Shown piece by piece: positions 8,824 to 18,700 of a DNA stretch of 64,000 nucleotides (position 1 is its first letter; each line of letters opens with the position of its first letter). The stretch comes from Mucilaginibacter sp. PAMB04168 (GTDB lineage Bacteria; Bacteroidota; Bacteroidia; Sphingobacteriales; Sphingobacteriaceae): positions 1,240,001-1,304,000 of the forward strand of contig NZ_CP155079.2 in assembly GCF_039634365.2 (NCBI RefSeq). Reading direction: 5' to 3'. The translations under genes and the position numbers were made by a program. Below the pieces are notes generated by a model. It saw only the letters and a program-made list of their open reading frames with translations. It did not search any database and was not told the DNA's origin.

Positions 8824-10398
8824 ATGGTAGAGGTTAGACCAGACGAAGTATCGGCCATCTTGCGTCAGCAGTTGTCGGGCTTTAAGTCAGAATCTGAATT
8901 AGAAGAAGTGGGTACTGTGCTTCAGGTAGGCGACGGTATTGCCCGCGTTTATGGCTTAACAAAAGTTCAATCAGGCGAGTTGGTTGAATTTGATAACGGC
9001 TTGCAAGGTATCGTACTTAACCTGGAAGAAGATAACGTGGGTGTGGTATTGTTGGGTAAGTATGACGAAGTAAAGGAAGGTGATACCGTTAAACGTACCA
9101 ACAAAATTGCCTCTTTAAAAGTAGGTGAAGGTATGCTTGGCCGTGTGGTGAACACTCTGGGCGAGCCAATTGATGGCAAAGGCCCTATTGCCGGTGCTAC
9201 TTATGACATGCCTCTGGAGCGTAAAGCTCCTGGTGTTATTTACCGTCAGCCGGTAACTGAGCCATTGCAAACTGGTATCAAAGCTATCGATGCAATGATT
9301 CCTATTGGCCGTGGCCAGCGCGAGTTGGTTATTGGTGACCGCCAGGTTGGTAAAACTGCGGTTTGTATCGATACCATCATCAATCAAAAAGAATTTTATG
9401 CTGCCGGCCAACCGGTAATTTGTATATATGTAGCTTGTGGTCAAAAGGCATCAACTGTTGCCAACATTGTACGCACGCTTGAGGAGAACGGTGCTATGCC
9501 TTACTCCATCGTTGTGGCTGCCAGTGCTGCTGAGCCTGCTCCAATGCAGTTCTTTGCGCCATTTGCAGGTGCTGCTATAGGCGAGTACTTCCGTGATACC
9601 GGTCGTCCGGCACTAATTGTTTATGATGATTTGTCTAAACAAGCTGTTGCTTACCGTGAGGTATCATTATTACTTCGCCGTCCACCGGGCCGTGAGGCTT
9701 ATCCTGGTGACGTGTTTTATTTGCACAGCCGTTTGTTAGAACGTGCGGCCAAAATCAACGCAAATGATGAGATTGCCCGTGAGATGAACGATTTGCCAGA
9801 TTCAATCAAACACCTGGTAAAAGGCGGTGGCTCGTTAACAGCATTGCCAATCATCGAAACACAGGCTGGTGACGTATCTGCCTATATCCCAACTAACGTA
9901 ATTTCAATTACCGACGGTCAGATATTCCTGGAGTCGAACCTGTTTAACGCAGGTGTGCGTCCGGCTATCAACGTAGGTATTTCGGTATCACGTGTGGGTG
10001 GTAATGCGCAGATTAAATCCATGAAAAAAGTTGCCGGTACCTTAAAGCTTGACCAGGCACAATACCGCGAGTTAGAGGCTTTCTCTAAATTCGGTTCTGA
10101 TTTGGATGCGGCTACTAAAAACGTGATTGATAAGGGTGCCCGTAACGTAGAGATCCTTAAACAAGGTCAGTACTCACCTGTATCTGTTGAAAAACAAGTT
10201 GCCATTATTTACATCGGTACTAAAAACCTGATGCGTAACGTGCCTGTAAACAAGGTAAGGGAGTTTGAAAGCGAGTTTACCAGCCAGCTGGAAATGCGTC
10301 ATCCTGAAGTTTTAGCAGCCCTTAAAGCTGGTAAATTTGATGACCAGTTAACCGGCGTACTGGAAAAGGTAGCTAAAGAACTAACAGGAAAATATTAA
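8824..10398 (+). CDS. atpA: F1Fo ATP synthase subunit alpha
   Basis: Non-catalytic nucleotide-binding subunit of the F1 hexamer, 524 residues. The beta-barrel N-terminal domain (to about 95) is followed by the nucleotide domain with Walker A GDRQVGKT (171-178), the DD of VYDDLSKQA and the arginine-finger region [10 protein letters not shown]. Sequence and length are fully typical. The partners beta and epsilon (atpD, atpC) are not encoded next to it, which matches the split arrangement known in Bacteroidota. Confidence 0.98.
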   Translation: MVEVRPDEVSAILRQQLSGFKSESELEEVGTVLQVGDGIARVYGLTKVQSGELVEFDNGLQGIVLNLEEDNVGVVLLGKYDEVKEGDTVKRTNKIASLKVGEGMLGRVVNTLGEPIDGKGPIAGATYDMPLERKAPGVIYRQPVTEPLQTGIKAIDAMIPIGRGQRELVIGDRQVGKTAVCIDTIINQKEFYAAGQPVICIYVACGQKASTVANIVRTLEENGAMPYSIVVAASAAEPAPMQFFAPFAGAAIGEYFRDTGRPALIVYDDLSKQAVAYREVSLLLRRPPGREAYPGDVFYLHSRLLERAAKINANDEIAREMNDLPDSIKHLVKGGGSLTALPIIETQAGDVSAYIPTNVISITDGQIFLESNLFNAGVRPAINVGISVSRVGGNAQIKSMKKVAGTLKLDQAQYRELEAFSKFGSDLDAATKNVIDKGARNVEILKQGQYSPVSVEKQVAIIYIGTKNLMRNVPVNKVREFESEFTSQLEMRHPEVLAALKAGKFDDQLTGVLEKVAKELTGKY

Positions 10399-10409
10399 TA
10401 TTTAGATAG

Positions 10410-10476
10410 GAGATAGGAGACGTGAGTATAGAGACAAGATTTTAAATCCTTGTTTTAAGCTCATATCTCATATCTC
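10410..10476. repeat. Imperfect purine/pyrimidine hairpin repeat in the atpA-atpG spacer
   Basis: A purine-rich arm with repeated GAGATAG words (10410-10426) faces a pyrimidine-rich arm of CTCATAT words (10460-10476) with two or three mismatches, and an inner CAAGATTT/AATCCTTG stem extends it. Low-complexity GAGATGTGAG-type elements of this look are frequent between Bacteroidota genes in my memory. It fills nearly the whole 98-base spacer, so it may affect atpG expression. Confidence 0.5.
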
Positions 10477-10496
10477 AATACTTACATCTCAAATAG

Positions 10497-11387
10497 ATGG
10501 CTAATTTAAAAGAAGTAAGAAACCGTATTGCATCTGTAAACTCAACGCAGCAGATTACCAAAGCCATGAAAATGGTTTCGGCAGCTAAGCTGAAGAGAGC
10601 AACCAATGCTATTGTTCAGTTGCGTCCTTACGCTACTAAACTTAAAGAAATGCTGGCTAACCTATCGGCCAGTATTGAAGATGGCGCATCACCTTATTTG
10701 CAGGAGCGTGAGCCTGTACGTGTACTGGTGGTAGTGGTATCATCAAACCGCGGACTTGCAGGTGCTTTTAATACTAATGCCATTAAAGCTGCTAATAACA
10801 TTATTGCCGAGAAATACAGCGAGCAGTTGAGAGCAGGTAATGTATCTATAGTAGCCATAGGCCGCAAAGCGCAAGACTATTACTTAAAACGTAATTACAA
10901 TGTAATTGGTGATAATAATGAAGTTTACAGTGATTTGAACTTTATTAACGTATCGAAAATTACAGAGTCGGTTATGCAGGGCTTTGTGAATGGAGATTAT
11001 GACCGCGTTGAGCTGGTTTATAACCACTTCCGCAACGCTGCTACGCAGTTTTTAGTAACTGAGCAGTTGTTGCCTGTGCCAAAAGCAGAAAGCGACGATA
11101 AAACTAAGAGTGCTGCCGAACAAACCGATTACATATTGGAGCCATCGCAGAAAGCTATTGTTGAGCAGCTGATTCCTAAGAATATTAAAATACAGTTGTA
11201 CCGTGCCGTTCTGGATTCAAATGCTTCTGAACACGGCGCACGTATGACGGCTATGGACAAGGCGACTGAAAATGCCGGCGATCTGTTGAAGGCGTTAAAG
11301 CTTTCATACAACCAAGCCCGGCAAGCCGCAATCACCACTGAGCTTACTGAGATTGTGAGCGGTGCTGCGGCATTATCAAACGGATAA
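10497..11387 (+). CDS. atpG: F1Fo ATP synthase subunit gamma
   Basis: Central rotating shaft of F1, 296 residues. The N-terminal helix MANLKEVRNRIASVNSTQQITKAMKMVSAAKLKRA and the C-terminal helix (MTAMDKATENAGDLLKALKL, ITTELTEIVSGAAAL) that together form the coiled-coil axle are both present. The Rossmann-like middle (VLVVVVSSNRGLAGAFN) is normal. Last gene of the operon, followed within 25 bases by a strong terminator. Confidence 0.97.
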   Translation: MANLKEVRNRIASVNSTQQITKAMKMVSAAKLKRATNAIVQLRPYATKLKEMLANLSASIEDGASPYLQEREPVRVLVVVVSSNRGLAGAFNTNAIKAANNIIAEKYSEQLRAGNVSIVAIGRKAQDYYLKRNYNVIGDNNEVYSDLNFINVSKITESVMQGFVNGDYDRVELVYNHFRNAATQFLVTEQLLPVPKAESDDKTKSAAEQTDYILEPSQKAIVEQLIPKNIKIQLYRAVLDSNASEHGARMTAMDKATENAGDLLKALKLSYNQARQAAITTELTEIVSGAAALSNG

Positions 11388-11410
11388 TTATAAACTTAAA
11401 TATGTGTTTA

Positions 11411-11436
11411 AAGCCCCGAACTCTCGGGGCTTTTTT
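11411..11436 (+). terminator. Intrinsic terminator of the ATP synthase operon
   Basis: AAGCCCCGA...TCGGGGCTT stem with a four-base loop followed by six T residues, 24 bases after the atpG stop. A textbook rho-independent terminator. Confidence 0.93.
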
Positions 11437-11617
11437 CGTTTCCGGCAGGCAAGGCGTCAAAATTTTAGCTAACCGCATCTGCGCCTGATGTGCGTTTGCC
11501 ATTCGTTAGTAGTACCTGGACTATTTTGCTTACGTAACAAACTTATCACACAAGCCAAACATAGGTTACTTTTTTGGGTTTCGGTGTATCAATAACAAAA
11601 CCTTTAAACTTAACCAA

Positions 11618-12490
11618 ATGAAAATGAGTAACTTATTAGTGCTCCTGGCCGCGCTTTGCCTGCTGGGAGCCTGCAAAGGGAGAAGCAATTACGAACCCGT
11701 TAACAATAGTGCAAGCAGCGCCGCCGATACGGTTGCAGCCGACAGTACCGCTACAAAATTGGTTAAAACGGCCGACATGGATATGAAAGTTAAAGATGTT
11801 TCGGCTGCCAGTGAGCACATTGTGAATCTTACGAATAAATTTCATGGCATGGTAATGCATCATCAAATGCAGTCAGAAGAGGTTAGATCGCAGGATATGC
11901 TTTTGAGCAGCGACTCTCTGCAACGCGTATCTGTTTTGCATACCACGGCGAGTATTGCAGTCAAGATCCCGTCAGATAGCTTGGAGCAATTTATGACACG
12001 TGTTGGCAAACTTGGGCTACATGTAAAGGCCAGGCGCATGGACATTGAAGATCGCACACTGGATTACCTGTCGTCGCAATTGAAACTAAACAGTCGTACG
12101 CAACTCATCAGCCAGCAAAAGACAGGGAAGATAAAAATTAAAGACCCGGCAGCCGTATTGATGCTAAAAGATGATATGGTTGATGAAAAGATTAATAATA
12201 AACGTATTGATGACGCTGCTCGAAACAGCGTGGTTGATATGAGTCTTTACCAAAGCGACGTAGTTATGAAAGAGAACATTGCAAACGACGATCCGGGCGC
12301 TTACCAAATTTCATTTTTTAAACAGTTTACATTTGCTTTGGCCAATGGCTGGCAGTTGTTTGCATCCTTCATAATAGGCCTTACCAACCTATGGGTTTTC
12401 ATATTAGCTGGGGTAGGTGTATGGCTGTTGGTAAAGCGTTATGTAATGAAAGATGCCGTGCAGATAAAGCCTGTTAAAAATATGCAATGA
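11618..12490 (+). CDS. DUF4349-type membrane lipoprotein
   Basis: A 290-residue envelope protein of unknown role. The signal peptide ends in a lipobox with Cys19 (LLGAC). A low-complexity Ser/Ala/Asp linker leads to the core with KLVKTADMDMKVKDVSAA and SIAVKIPSDSLEQFMTRVGKLG, followed by DRTLDYLSSQLKLNSR: this pattern of two strands, a helix pair and a membrane helix near the C-terminus (about 245-270) is that of DUF4349 proteins. It stands alone between the atp terminator and a small membrane gene whose longest frame overlaps its last four bases. Confidence 0.8.
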   Translation: MKMSNLLVLLAALCLLGACKGRSNYEPVNNSASSAADTVAADSTATKLVKTADMDMKVKDVSAASEHIVNLTNKFHGMVMHHQMQSEEVRSQDMLLSSDSLQRVSVLHTTASIAVKIPSDSLEQFMTRVGKLGLHVKARRMDIEDRTLDYLSSQLKLNSRTQLISQQKTGKIKIKDPAAVLMLKDDMVDEKINNKRIDDAARNSVVDMSLYQSDVVMKENIANDDPGAYQISFFKQFTFALANGWQLFASFIIGLTNLWVFILAGVGVWLLVKRYVMKDAVQIKPVKNMQ

Positions 12491-12491
12491 G

Positions 12492-12524
12492 TTGCCCGAT
12501 ATTAGCTAAACATTTTTATTTTTG
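12492..12524 (+). promoter_or_regulatory. Candidate promoter for the small membrane protein gene
   Basis: TTG at 12492-12494 and TATTTTTG (exact TAnnTTTG) at 12517-12524, 22 bases apart. The start site would fall near 12530, just before the ATG at 12547, and inside the longer reading frame that begins at 12487. This argues for the shorter protein. Confidence 0.55.
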
Positions 12525-12546
12525 CGACAACATAATTGAAATCACT

Positions 12547-12750
12547 ATGAGCTCGATGGAAAAGGCAAACTCAATCAATATCTATGCAATTTTAACGGTT
12601 GCCATCATTGTGGGCACTGTAGGTGTATTTTTCCGTTTCTTAGACCAAGCTTTTGGTCACGGATTTTTATTCACCAGCGTTTCAAACATCATCTTAGTAA
12701 TTGGTATTTTAATTGCCTTGAAAGGTGTTTTTGCAATTTTAAAAGCGTAA
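12547..12750 (+). CDS. Small two-helix membrane protein of unknown function
   Basis: A 67-residue protein (MSSMEKANSINIY...) with two clear membrane segments, about 12-28 (AILTVAIIVGTVGVFF) and 44-64 (ISNIILVIGILIALKGVFAIL). I do not recognise the family. The open frame reaches back to 12487 and would add 20 residues, but a promoter-like pair sits in that extension, so I start at 12547; ATG 12556 is also possible. It is followed by a bidirectional terminator and the convergent gldB gene. Confidence 0.7.
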   Translation: MSSMEKANSINIYAILTVAIIVGTVGVFFRFLDQAFGHGFLFTSVSNIILVIGILIALKGVFAILKA

Positions 12751-12770
12751 CCACACTTTAATCTATAAAA

Positions 12771-12808
12771 GAAAAGAGCTTTCTGATAATTTCAGAAAGC
12801 TCTTTTTT
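12771..12808. terminator. Bidirectional terminator between the small membrane gene and gldB
   Basis: GAAAAGAGCTTTCTGA and TCAGAAAGCTCTTTTTT form a stem of about 14 pairs with A and T runs on either side, so it works for both convergent genes. Confidence 0.9.
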
Positions 12809-12820
12809 ATTTTATCATCT

Positions 12821-13864
12821 TTACTTGGGATGGTACCCTGCATCATTCAATACCTTCTGTGCATCGGTCATTGCTAATAGCTGCTGTAAGGTGGTATCGG
12901 GGTGTTTAATCATGTATTGACGGACAATGCGCCAGCCGGTCCAAACAGCCAGCTTAGGTGCCGACTCGTTTTTTTCACCAAGGCCAGGGGTGAAGGGAGC
13001 TTCGTTAAGGTATTTCTGCAGTTTAATGTAATCAGTTTCGTATAACAGATTTTCTTCCAAAAAGTAACCCCATACATTGCTTTCAAAAGCCTGGCACCAC
13101 TCCAATTGTTGCCTGGTATAACCAATTTTTGTGGTGTCGGGCACATCAGGCAACAATTGATCCATCAGGTACATCATTTTGCCCTCGTAAATCATTTTAG
13201 CCAGTAAAGATTTATCGTTGCCGCTCTCAGGGAACATGTCTTCACGTATAATACCCTCAATTATTCTTGGCACCATATTATCAGGCGTAAACCGGCGCGA
13301 AAGGTAGTGTGGAAATGTATTAACCAGCGCCGGGTAAAATTTTGATTTTGCACCCAGGAACATATCGAGCCCTACTCCAAAATAACCATTCCCCAATGTG
13401 GTTTGCGCCTGAAAACCTGAAAAGTAAGCATATACTTTTGGCAGTTGTTTAGCCGGAAAATAATATTTAATACGTTTGAAAGCATCGGTCAACCCTTCTT
13501 CTTGCTTATCCAGGTTAGGATAAACCGAGTCAACCTCATGTTTCAGATCCATGTATGGCTTTCCGCTAACCACCTGCCGGAGGTCGGCAAAGTAGCTGGT
13601 ATCAGCAATGTTGCCCACTTCCAGTATGCGTTCTATGTAATCCTGGTAAAAATCGCCATATTTTTTTTGAAGTACGGTAACCTGTTGCGGCATGGGCCGG
13701 GTGCGGAGCATATCAAAGTCGTGATCAAAACGCTCAATATGTACTTCGAGCTTAATGTTGCTGATATCAACCTTATTCTTGTCCTGCTCGCAAGCCGTTA
13801 TCAAAGTTGCCGCTAAAAAAAGCGCATAAAATTGTTTTAATTTGCCGCTGTAGAGTATCGTCAT
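12821..13864 (-). CDS. gldB: Gliding motility lipoprotein GldB
   Basis: Envelope lipoprotein required for gliding and linked to type IX secretion in Bacteroidota. From the ATG at 13864 the protein has 347 residues with a lipobox Cys25 (LITAC). The GldB core is visible: IERFDHDFDML, a tract with FAKYGDFY-like LQKKYGDFYQDYIERIL, YFSGFQ, GVGLDMFLG and PHYLSRRFTPDNM. An upstream in-frame ATG at 13900 would put 12 extra residues before the signal peptide and overlies a -7 box, so I prefer 13864. Divergent nadE next door matches the gldB-nadE neighbourhood I recall in other members; gldC is not here. Confidence 0.88.
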   Translation of the reverse strand: MTILYSGKLKQFYALFLAATLITACEQDKNKVDISNIKLEVHIERFDHDFDMLRTRPMPQQVTVLQKKYGDFYQDYIERILEVGNIADTSYFADLRQVVSGKPYMDLKHEVDSVYPNLDKQEEGLTDAFKRIKYYFPAKQLPKVYAYFSGFQAQTTLGNGYFGVGLDMFLGAKSKFYPALVNTFPHYLSRRFTPDNMVPRIIEGIIREDMFPESGNDKSLLAKMIYEGKMMYLMDQLLPDVPDTTKIGYTRQQLEWCQAFESNVWGYFLEENLLYETDYIKLQKYLNEAPFTPGLGEKNESAPKLAVWTGWRIVRQYMIKHPDTTLQQLLAMTDAQKVLNDAGYHPK

Positions 13865-13875
13865 ATTACTTTCAA

Positions 13876-13883
13876 CAAAATTA
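13876..13883 (-). promoter_or_regulatory. Candidate -7 box for gldB
   Basis: TAATTTTG on the minus strand matches TAnnTTTG exactly and ends 11 bases before the ATG at 13864. It lies inside the longer frame starting at 13900, which supports the shorter GldB and implies a very short leader. No well-spaced -33 element was found (nearest TTG is 27 bases away). Confidence 0.45.
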
Positions 13884-13935
13884 AAGGTTTTGGGTTGCAT
13901 TTATTATTGGCAACTCCATCTAATAAATGCATACT

Positions 13936-15591
13936 ATGAAAATTGCACTCGCACAACTAAATTACCACATTGGTAATTTTGACTCCAATACCGCTAAAAT
14001 TATTGAGGCTATCAATACGGCACGTCAAAACGGAGCCGATCTGGTGGTATTTGCTGAGCTATGCCTAAGTGGTTATCCGGCCCGCGACTTCCTGGAATTT
14101 AAAGAATTTATTGGCCTGTGCGAACAATCGGCCCAGCAAATTGCTGCGGCATGTGAAGGCATTGCTTGCATAATTGGTACCCCAACACCTAATAAGTATA
14201 AAAGCAAGGGCGGCAAGGACTTGCATAACTCAGCGTATTTTATTGCCGATGGTAAGGTGCAACAGGTAGTTAACAAAGCGTTATTGCCAAATTACGACGT
14301 ATTTGATGAATATCGCTACTTTGAACCTGAAACAGAGTTTCAGTGTGTAGAATATAAAGGCCGCCGCATAGCGCTTACTATATGTGAGGACTTGTGGAAT
14401 ACTATAGAAAACCCGCTGTACATTACACGGCCAATGGATAAACTGATAGAGCAAAAGCCCGATGTAATGATAAATATTGCAGCTTCGCCGTTTGCTTATA
14501 ACCATGATGAAGAGCGCATTGCCATTTTAGGGAATAATGCAAAGCGTTATAAACTACCGTTATTTTACGTAAACCATATTGGAGCCCAAACCGAAATTAT
14601 TTTTGACGGTGGCTCACTGGTTTTTGGTAGTGATGGTAACTTGGTGGACGAGCTACCTTACTTTGAAGAAAAGCTGGCCTACTATACCTTAAACGACGAT
14701 GCTACCGTTACGCCTGCCCAGCCGGCAACTTTAATGCCCGAACGACAAAGCGACATCGAGCAGATCTATCAGGGTTTAATACTCGGCATTCGTGATTACT
14801 TTTATAAATCAGGTTTTAAGCAAGCTATATTGGGACTTTCGGGCGGTATAGACTCTGCAGTGGTTTGTGCTTTGGCCGCAGAGGCTTTAGGTGCTGAGAA
14901 CGTGATGGCCGTGCTGCTGCCATCTAAATACTCAACCAGCCACTCCATAACCGACGCCGAAGATCTGATTAAGAATCTGGGTTGCAAAACGGAGACGGTA
15001 GAAATTAAGAATATTACCGATGCCTTTGAAACCGCCCTGCACCCACAGTTTGACGGCCTGCCATTTAACATTGCCGAAGAAAATTTACAAGCCCGCAGCC
15101 GTGCGGTGGTATTGATGGCAATGTGTAATAAATTTGGTTACATCTTATTAAACACCTCTAACAAAAGCGAGGCAGCAGTAGGTTACGGCACCCTTTACGG
15201 TGATATGTGCGGCGGCATTTCCGTTTTGGGCGATGTATACAAAACGCAGGTTTACCAACTGGCTAAATTCATCAACCGTAACAGCGAAATTATCCCCGAA
15301 AACTCCATCGTTAAGCCACCATCAGCAGAGTTGCGCCCCGATCAGAAAGATAGTGACTCGCTGCCCGATTATGATACGCTGGATACCATCCTTGTGGAAT
15401 ATATCGAAAAGCGCCTGTCATCAGCCGAGATCATTCAGTCGGGTTACGATGAGACAACGGTACGCCGGGTAATTAAATTAGTAAACACGGCCGAACATAA
15501 GCGATATCAAACACCGCCCATTTTGCGGGTATCGCCCAAAGCTTTTGGTATGGGCCGCAGAATGCCTATTGTAGGCAAGTATTTATCTTAG
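13936..15591 (+). CDS. nadE: Glutamine-dependent NAD+ synthase
   Basis: Last step of NAD+ synthesis: amidates nicotinate adenine dinucleotide using ammonia from glutamine. From ATG 13936 the protein has 551 residues. The N-terminal nitrilase-type glutaminase shows the catalytic triad Glu41 (FAELCLSG), Lys115 (NKALLPNYDVFDE) and Cys150 (TICEDLW). The C-terminal synthetase has the ATP-pyrophosphatase P-loop SGGIDS at 302-307 and NTSNKSEAAVGYGTLYGD. An in-frame ATG 9 bases earlier (13927) exists; MKIALAQLNY is the usual family start. It is divergent from gldB with a short spacer. Confidence 0.96.
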   Translation: MKIALAQLNYHIGNFDSNTAKIIEAINTARQNGADLVVFAELCLSGYPARDFLEFKEFIGLCEQSAQQIAAACEGIACIIGTPTPNKYKSKGGKDLHNSAYFIADGKVQQVVNKALLPNYDVFDEYRYFEPETEFQCVEYKGRRIALTICEDLWNTIENPLYITRPMDKLIEQKPDVMINIAASPFAYNHDEERIAILGNNAKRYKLPLFYVNHIGAQTEIIFDGGSLVFGSDGNLVDELPYFEEKLAYYTLNDDATVTPAQPATLMPERQSDIEQIYQGLILGIRDYFYKSGFKQAILGLSGGIDSAVVCALAAEALGAENVMAVLLPSKYSTSHSITDAEDLIKNLGCKTETVEIKNITDAFETALHPQFDGLPFNIAEENLQARSRAVVLMAMCNKFGYILLNTSNKSEAAVGYGTLYGDMCGGISVLGDVYKTQVYQLAKFINRNSEIIPENSIVKPPSAELRPDQKDSDSLPDYDTLDTILVEYIEKRLSSAEIIQSGYDETTVRRVIKLVNTAEHKRYQTPPILRVSPKAFGMGRRMPIVGKYLS

Positions 15592-15671
15592 TGAGCTAAT
15601 TACAGAAAAATTGTGAAACTGGCCTAAAGCATTTAGTTGCTAACACCGTAGGCTTGTTTCCTAACACTATA

Positions 15672-15715
15672 AAAACAAAGGAGGCCGGTTGATGATAACC
15701 GGCCTCCTTTGTTTT
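15672..15715. terminator. Strong bidirectional terminator between nadE and the secreted subtilase
   Basis: A perfect 19-base stem (15672-15690 with 15697-15715) with a six-base loop, GC-rich in the middle and AAAACAAA/TTTGTTTT at its base, so it can act in both directions for the two convergent genes. Confidence 0.93.
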
Positions 15716-15726
15716 ATAACACCTCT

Positions 15727-18700
15727 TTACTTTATAATAATCACCTTGGCACTGTAGGCTTTCTGTCCAAGCAATACGCGTAGAATATAAGTTCCGGCTG
15801 GTTGGTTTGATACGCTGAAAGTGGTACTGTAACTGCCGGCCTGTATACTGGCTTTATTACTGTAAACCGTTTTGCCTAGTGTGTTTACCAATGATAGTGT
15901 CATGTCGCTGGCAGCATCGGCTATAAAGCTCACATTAAGCTCCGTAGTGGCAGGCACCGGGTAAGCCGACAGTCTGATGGCGGTTGGTGTATTGGTTGCC
16001 GCATCGCTCTTTATATAAGTATATACAGGCGATATAGCTGTACAGCCGGTTACCAATACATTTTTTAATTGGTAATTGCCGCTCTGAGCGGGCACATAGG
16101 TTTGACCGGTAGCGCCGGGTACGAGCACGCCGTTTAAATACCACTGGTTGTTAGCCGTAAAGTTTGATACCAGCGTAGTGCCGTTTTGAGTAATTACCGG
16201 ACTGGCGGCTACAACCGGAACCCTGGCTACCGAGGCGCAGCCGGCACTGGCTACTTTCATATCAAAAAAGTAATAGTAAAAGCTCCGGTAAGCTGTTGTG
16301 TCTGATGGGTTAGTGGCCAGCGTGGCATTATTGCGGGTAATGGCAAAAATATCATTACCAAACGGATACCCGCTTACCCCACCATTACTACGATAAAGGG
16401 TAGCGTTGTTAGCGTAGGTTATGCTTAAACGGTAAGATCCTGGGTCGGGTAATAACAAGTTCAGGTTGTAAACCTGGCCTTGGTCGGCCAGGTCATCGGC
16501 CTGTGCGCCTGCGGCCGGTGTAGTGCGGGTAGCGGTAACGTTAAGCACCGTGCGGCCCACCTCTTCGCCATTTGCGTTGCTTGCGGTTATAGTTACCCGG
16601 CCCGAATTGCCAACATATAAGCGCGCACTTTGAATAATAACGGGTATTTTAGTAGTTACGGTTACAATTTGGCCAAACTGGTTATAGCTGCCGCCACTAA
16701 AGGCATATTTGGTGGCCGGCCCTACGCTTGCGCTATAGTCATTTAAAGCTGCATAAAAAGTTTTGTTAGCAGGTGCAGTTTTGGTAAAAGTAGTTTGCCC
16801 CGCTGCTACCGGAACACCGCCGGTAGGCGTAGCGTACCATAATACTGCGCCATCACCTGTACCCGATAGGAGGTATTGCTGTGTATCATCACAATAAACG
16901 GCAGATAGGTTGGTAGGTACAGGCGTTGAGCCAATAACTACTGATGCTGTAACTGTATTGTTGGCTAAAATTGGATCATTGTTCAACAATACTTCGGCCG
17001 TTACCGTGTAAGATGCACCTGCTACTGTAGTGTAGGTACTGTTCAAAATAAAATCATCTTCGGCAGCCTGCGGTAAAGTGCCGGTGTACGTTTCAATTAA
17101 GGTGGTAACCTGCCCGCCGTTGGCCGGCGTGATGGTTACCCTGACAGGAATGTTATTAATTTCTGACGTACCGAAGTTTTTTAACCGCACACTAATGCGT
17201 GAATTTCCCGCACAACCACCGCCTATAGCACTGTTACTTACCGATAGTGCACCGGCATCGCGCGCCGCTTGCATAAATTGTACCCGGTAATCCTGCGTTT
17301 CGCCTTTGCTGTAAGTTCCGCAAGGCGTTATGGTATTAGGATCGCTGGTTTCATTTAAAACTACACGCATGAGGCTGTAGTTGCCTGGTATCACATCGGG
17401 TGGCACGGTTATCTGGCCGGTAAAAGTACCTGTTCCGTTGATGTTATTGCTTGTAGTAACGGCCAGTTCGGTCACAGGGTTAAAAGTACCATCGCCGTTC
17501 CAGTCTACAAATACTTTAGCGCGTTTGTCAAAATTGGCTCCACAGGTACCCAAAGTTATGCTTACAGGATAGCTACGGCCTTTTTCGAGTTGGGCAGTGA
17601 GGCCGGTAAAATTTGAATAGCCGGTGCAGCCTGCGGCCGGTGTATTGTTGATGTTCGACAGGGTGAAATTATTAATACGCGAGTCGGCGTTCGAAGCGGG
17701 TGCTGATGTGCAATACTCCGCGCCGCCAATGCCGGTAATAACCATGGAGTAAGGCTGTGAGCCGGTTGTTAAGGTGCCTTTATGGGTAACCGTTATGGTA
17801 TAACGTTTACCTGGAACCGCGTTTTCGATATATACCTGCTCTATGTTGTCGCGTATATTATTGCCGCGTGTGGCAGCGGCTGACGGATTGAGCGGATCTA
17901 AAAGCCAGGCGTTATAGGTAGTGGTACCATCGGTTACTTTTACATCCAAATCGTTCACCAGTTTTGGTGTGCGGTCGTTTATTGTTCCATCGGCCGAAAC
18001 CGTGCCTTGCTGGTCTGTCCAGGCAATGGTTACACTAAATGGACCATTGCCCGATGCAGTAAAAGCACCTGTAAAAGTTTGCCCCTGGGTAAGTGTATTT
18101 TCATTGATTTGGCTTTTGGTGCCGCGGTCGGTTATAGCTTGTGCTGCCTTTTGCATATCCAGTACACCCCAGCCAAAAATATAATCGGGCCCAATATTAC
18201 CGGCATCGAAAGCGGTATGGCAAACCAGTGCCTTCAAAGTAGCCGAGCGCATAAAAGCATTGCTATTGCGCTGGCTGTACAACTCTTGCAATAGATATAA
18301 TGAACCTGTAACATTTGGTGTAGCCATGGATGTGCCCGACAGTGTAGTATAAGCAGTTGGGCTGCTGCTACTAGTTGATAAAACCGCATCACCATCACCA
18401 CAAATATCAGGTTTAATACGGCCATCATCAGTTGGCCCAATAGCACTAAAGTACGCTGCCACAACCTCTTGCCGGGTAGTTGGACCGTAAGGTAACTGGT
18501 TAACGGCACCAACGGTTAAAACATTTTTAGCATTGCTAAAACCGGGTATTACATCATACCCAGTATTACTGCTAATGCCGGCCGGACGCGGGCCTTTGTT
18601 TATCAGCGTTGGGTTGGTGCGGCTGGTATAGCCCCAATAATTAGCACCATCTGCCGGACCGGGGTACCCTCTGCTGTTGCCAGATGCGCTTACAATTAAA

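Noticed and set aside
12487..12546. Extended start of the small membrane protein overlapping the DUF4349 gene
   Set aside because: A promoter-like pair lies in the extension and the extra residues (CysPro-rich, no helix) do not fit the protein.
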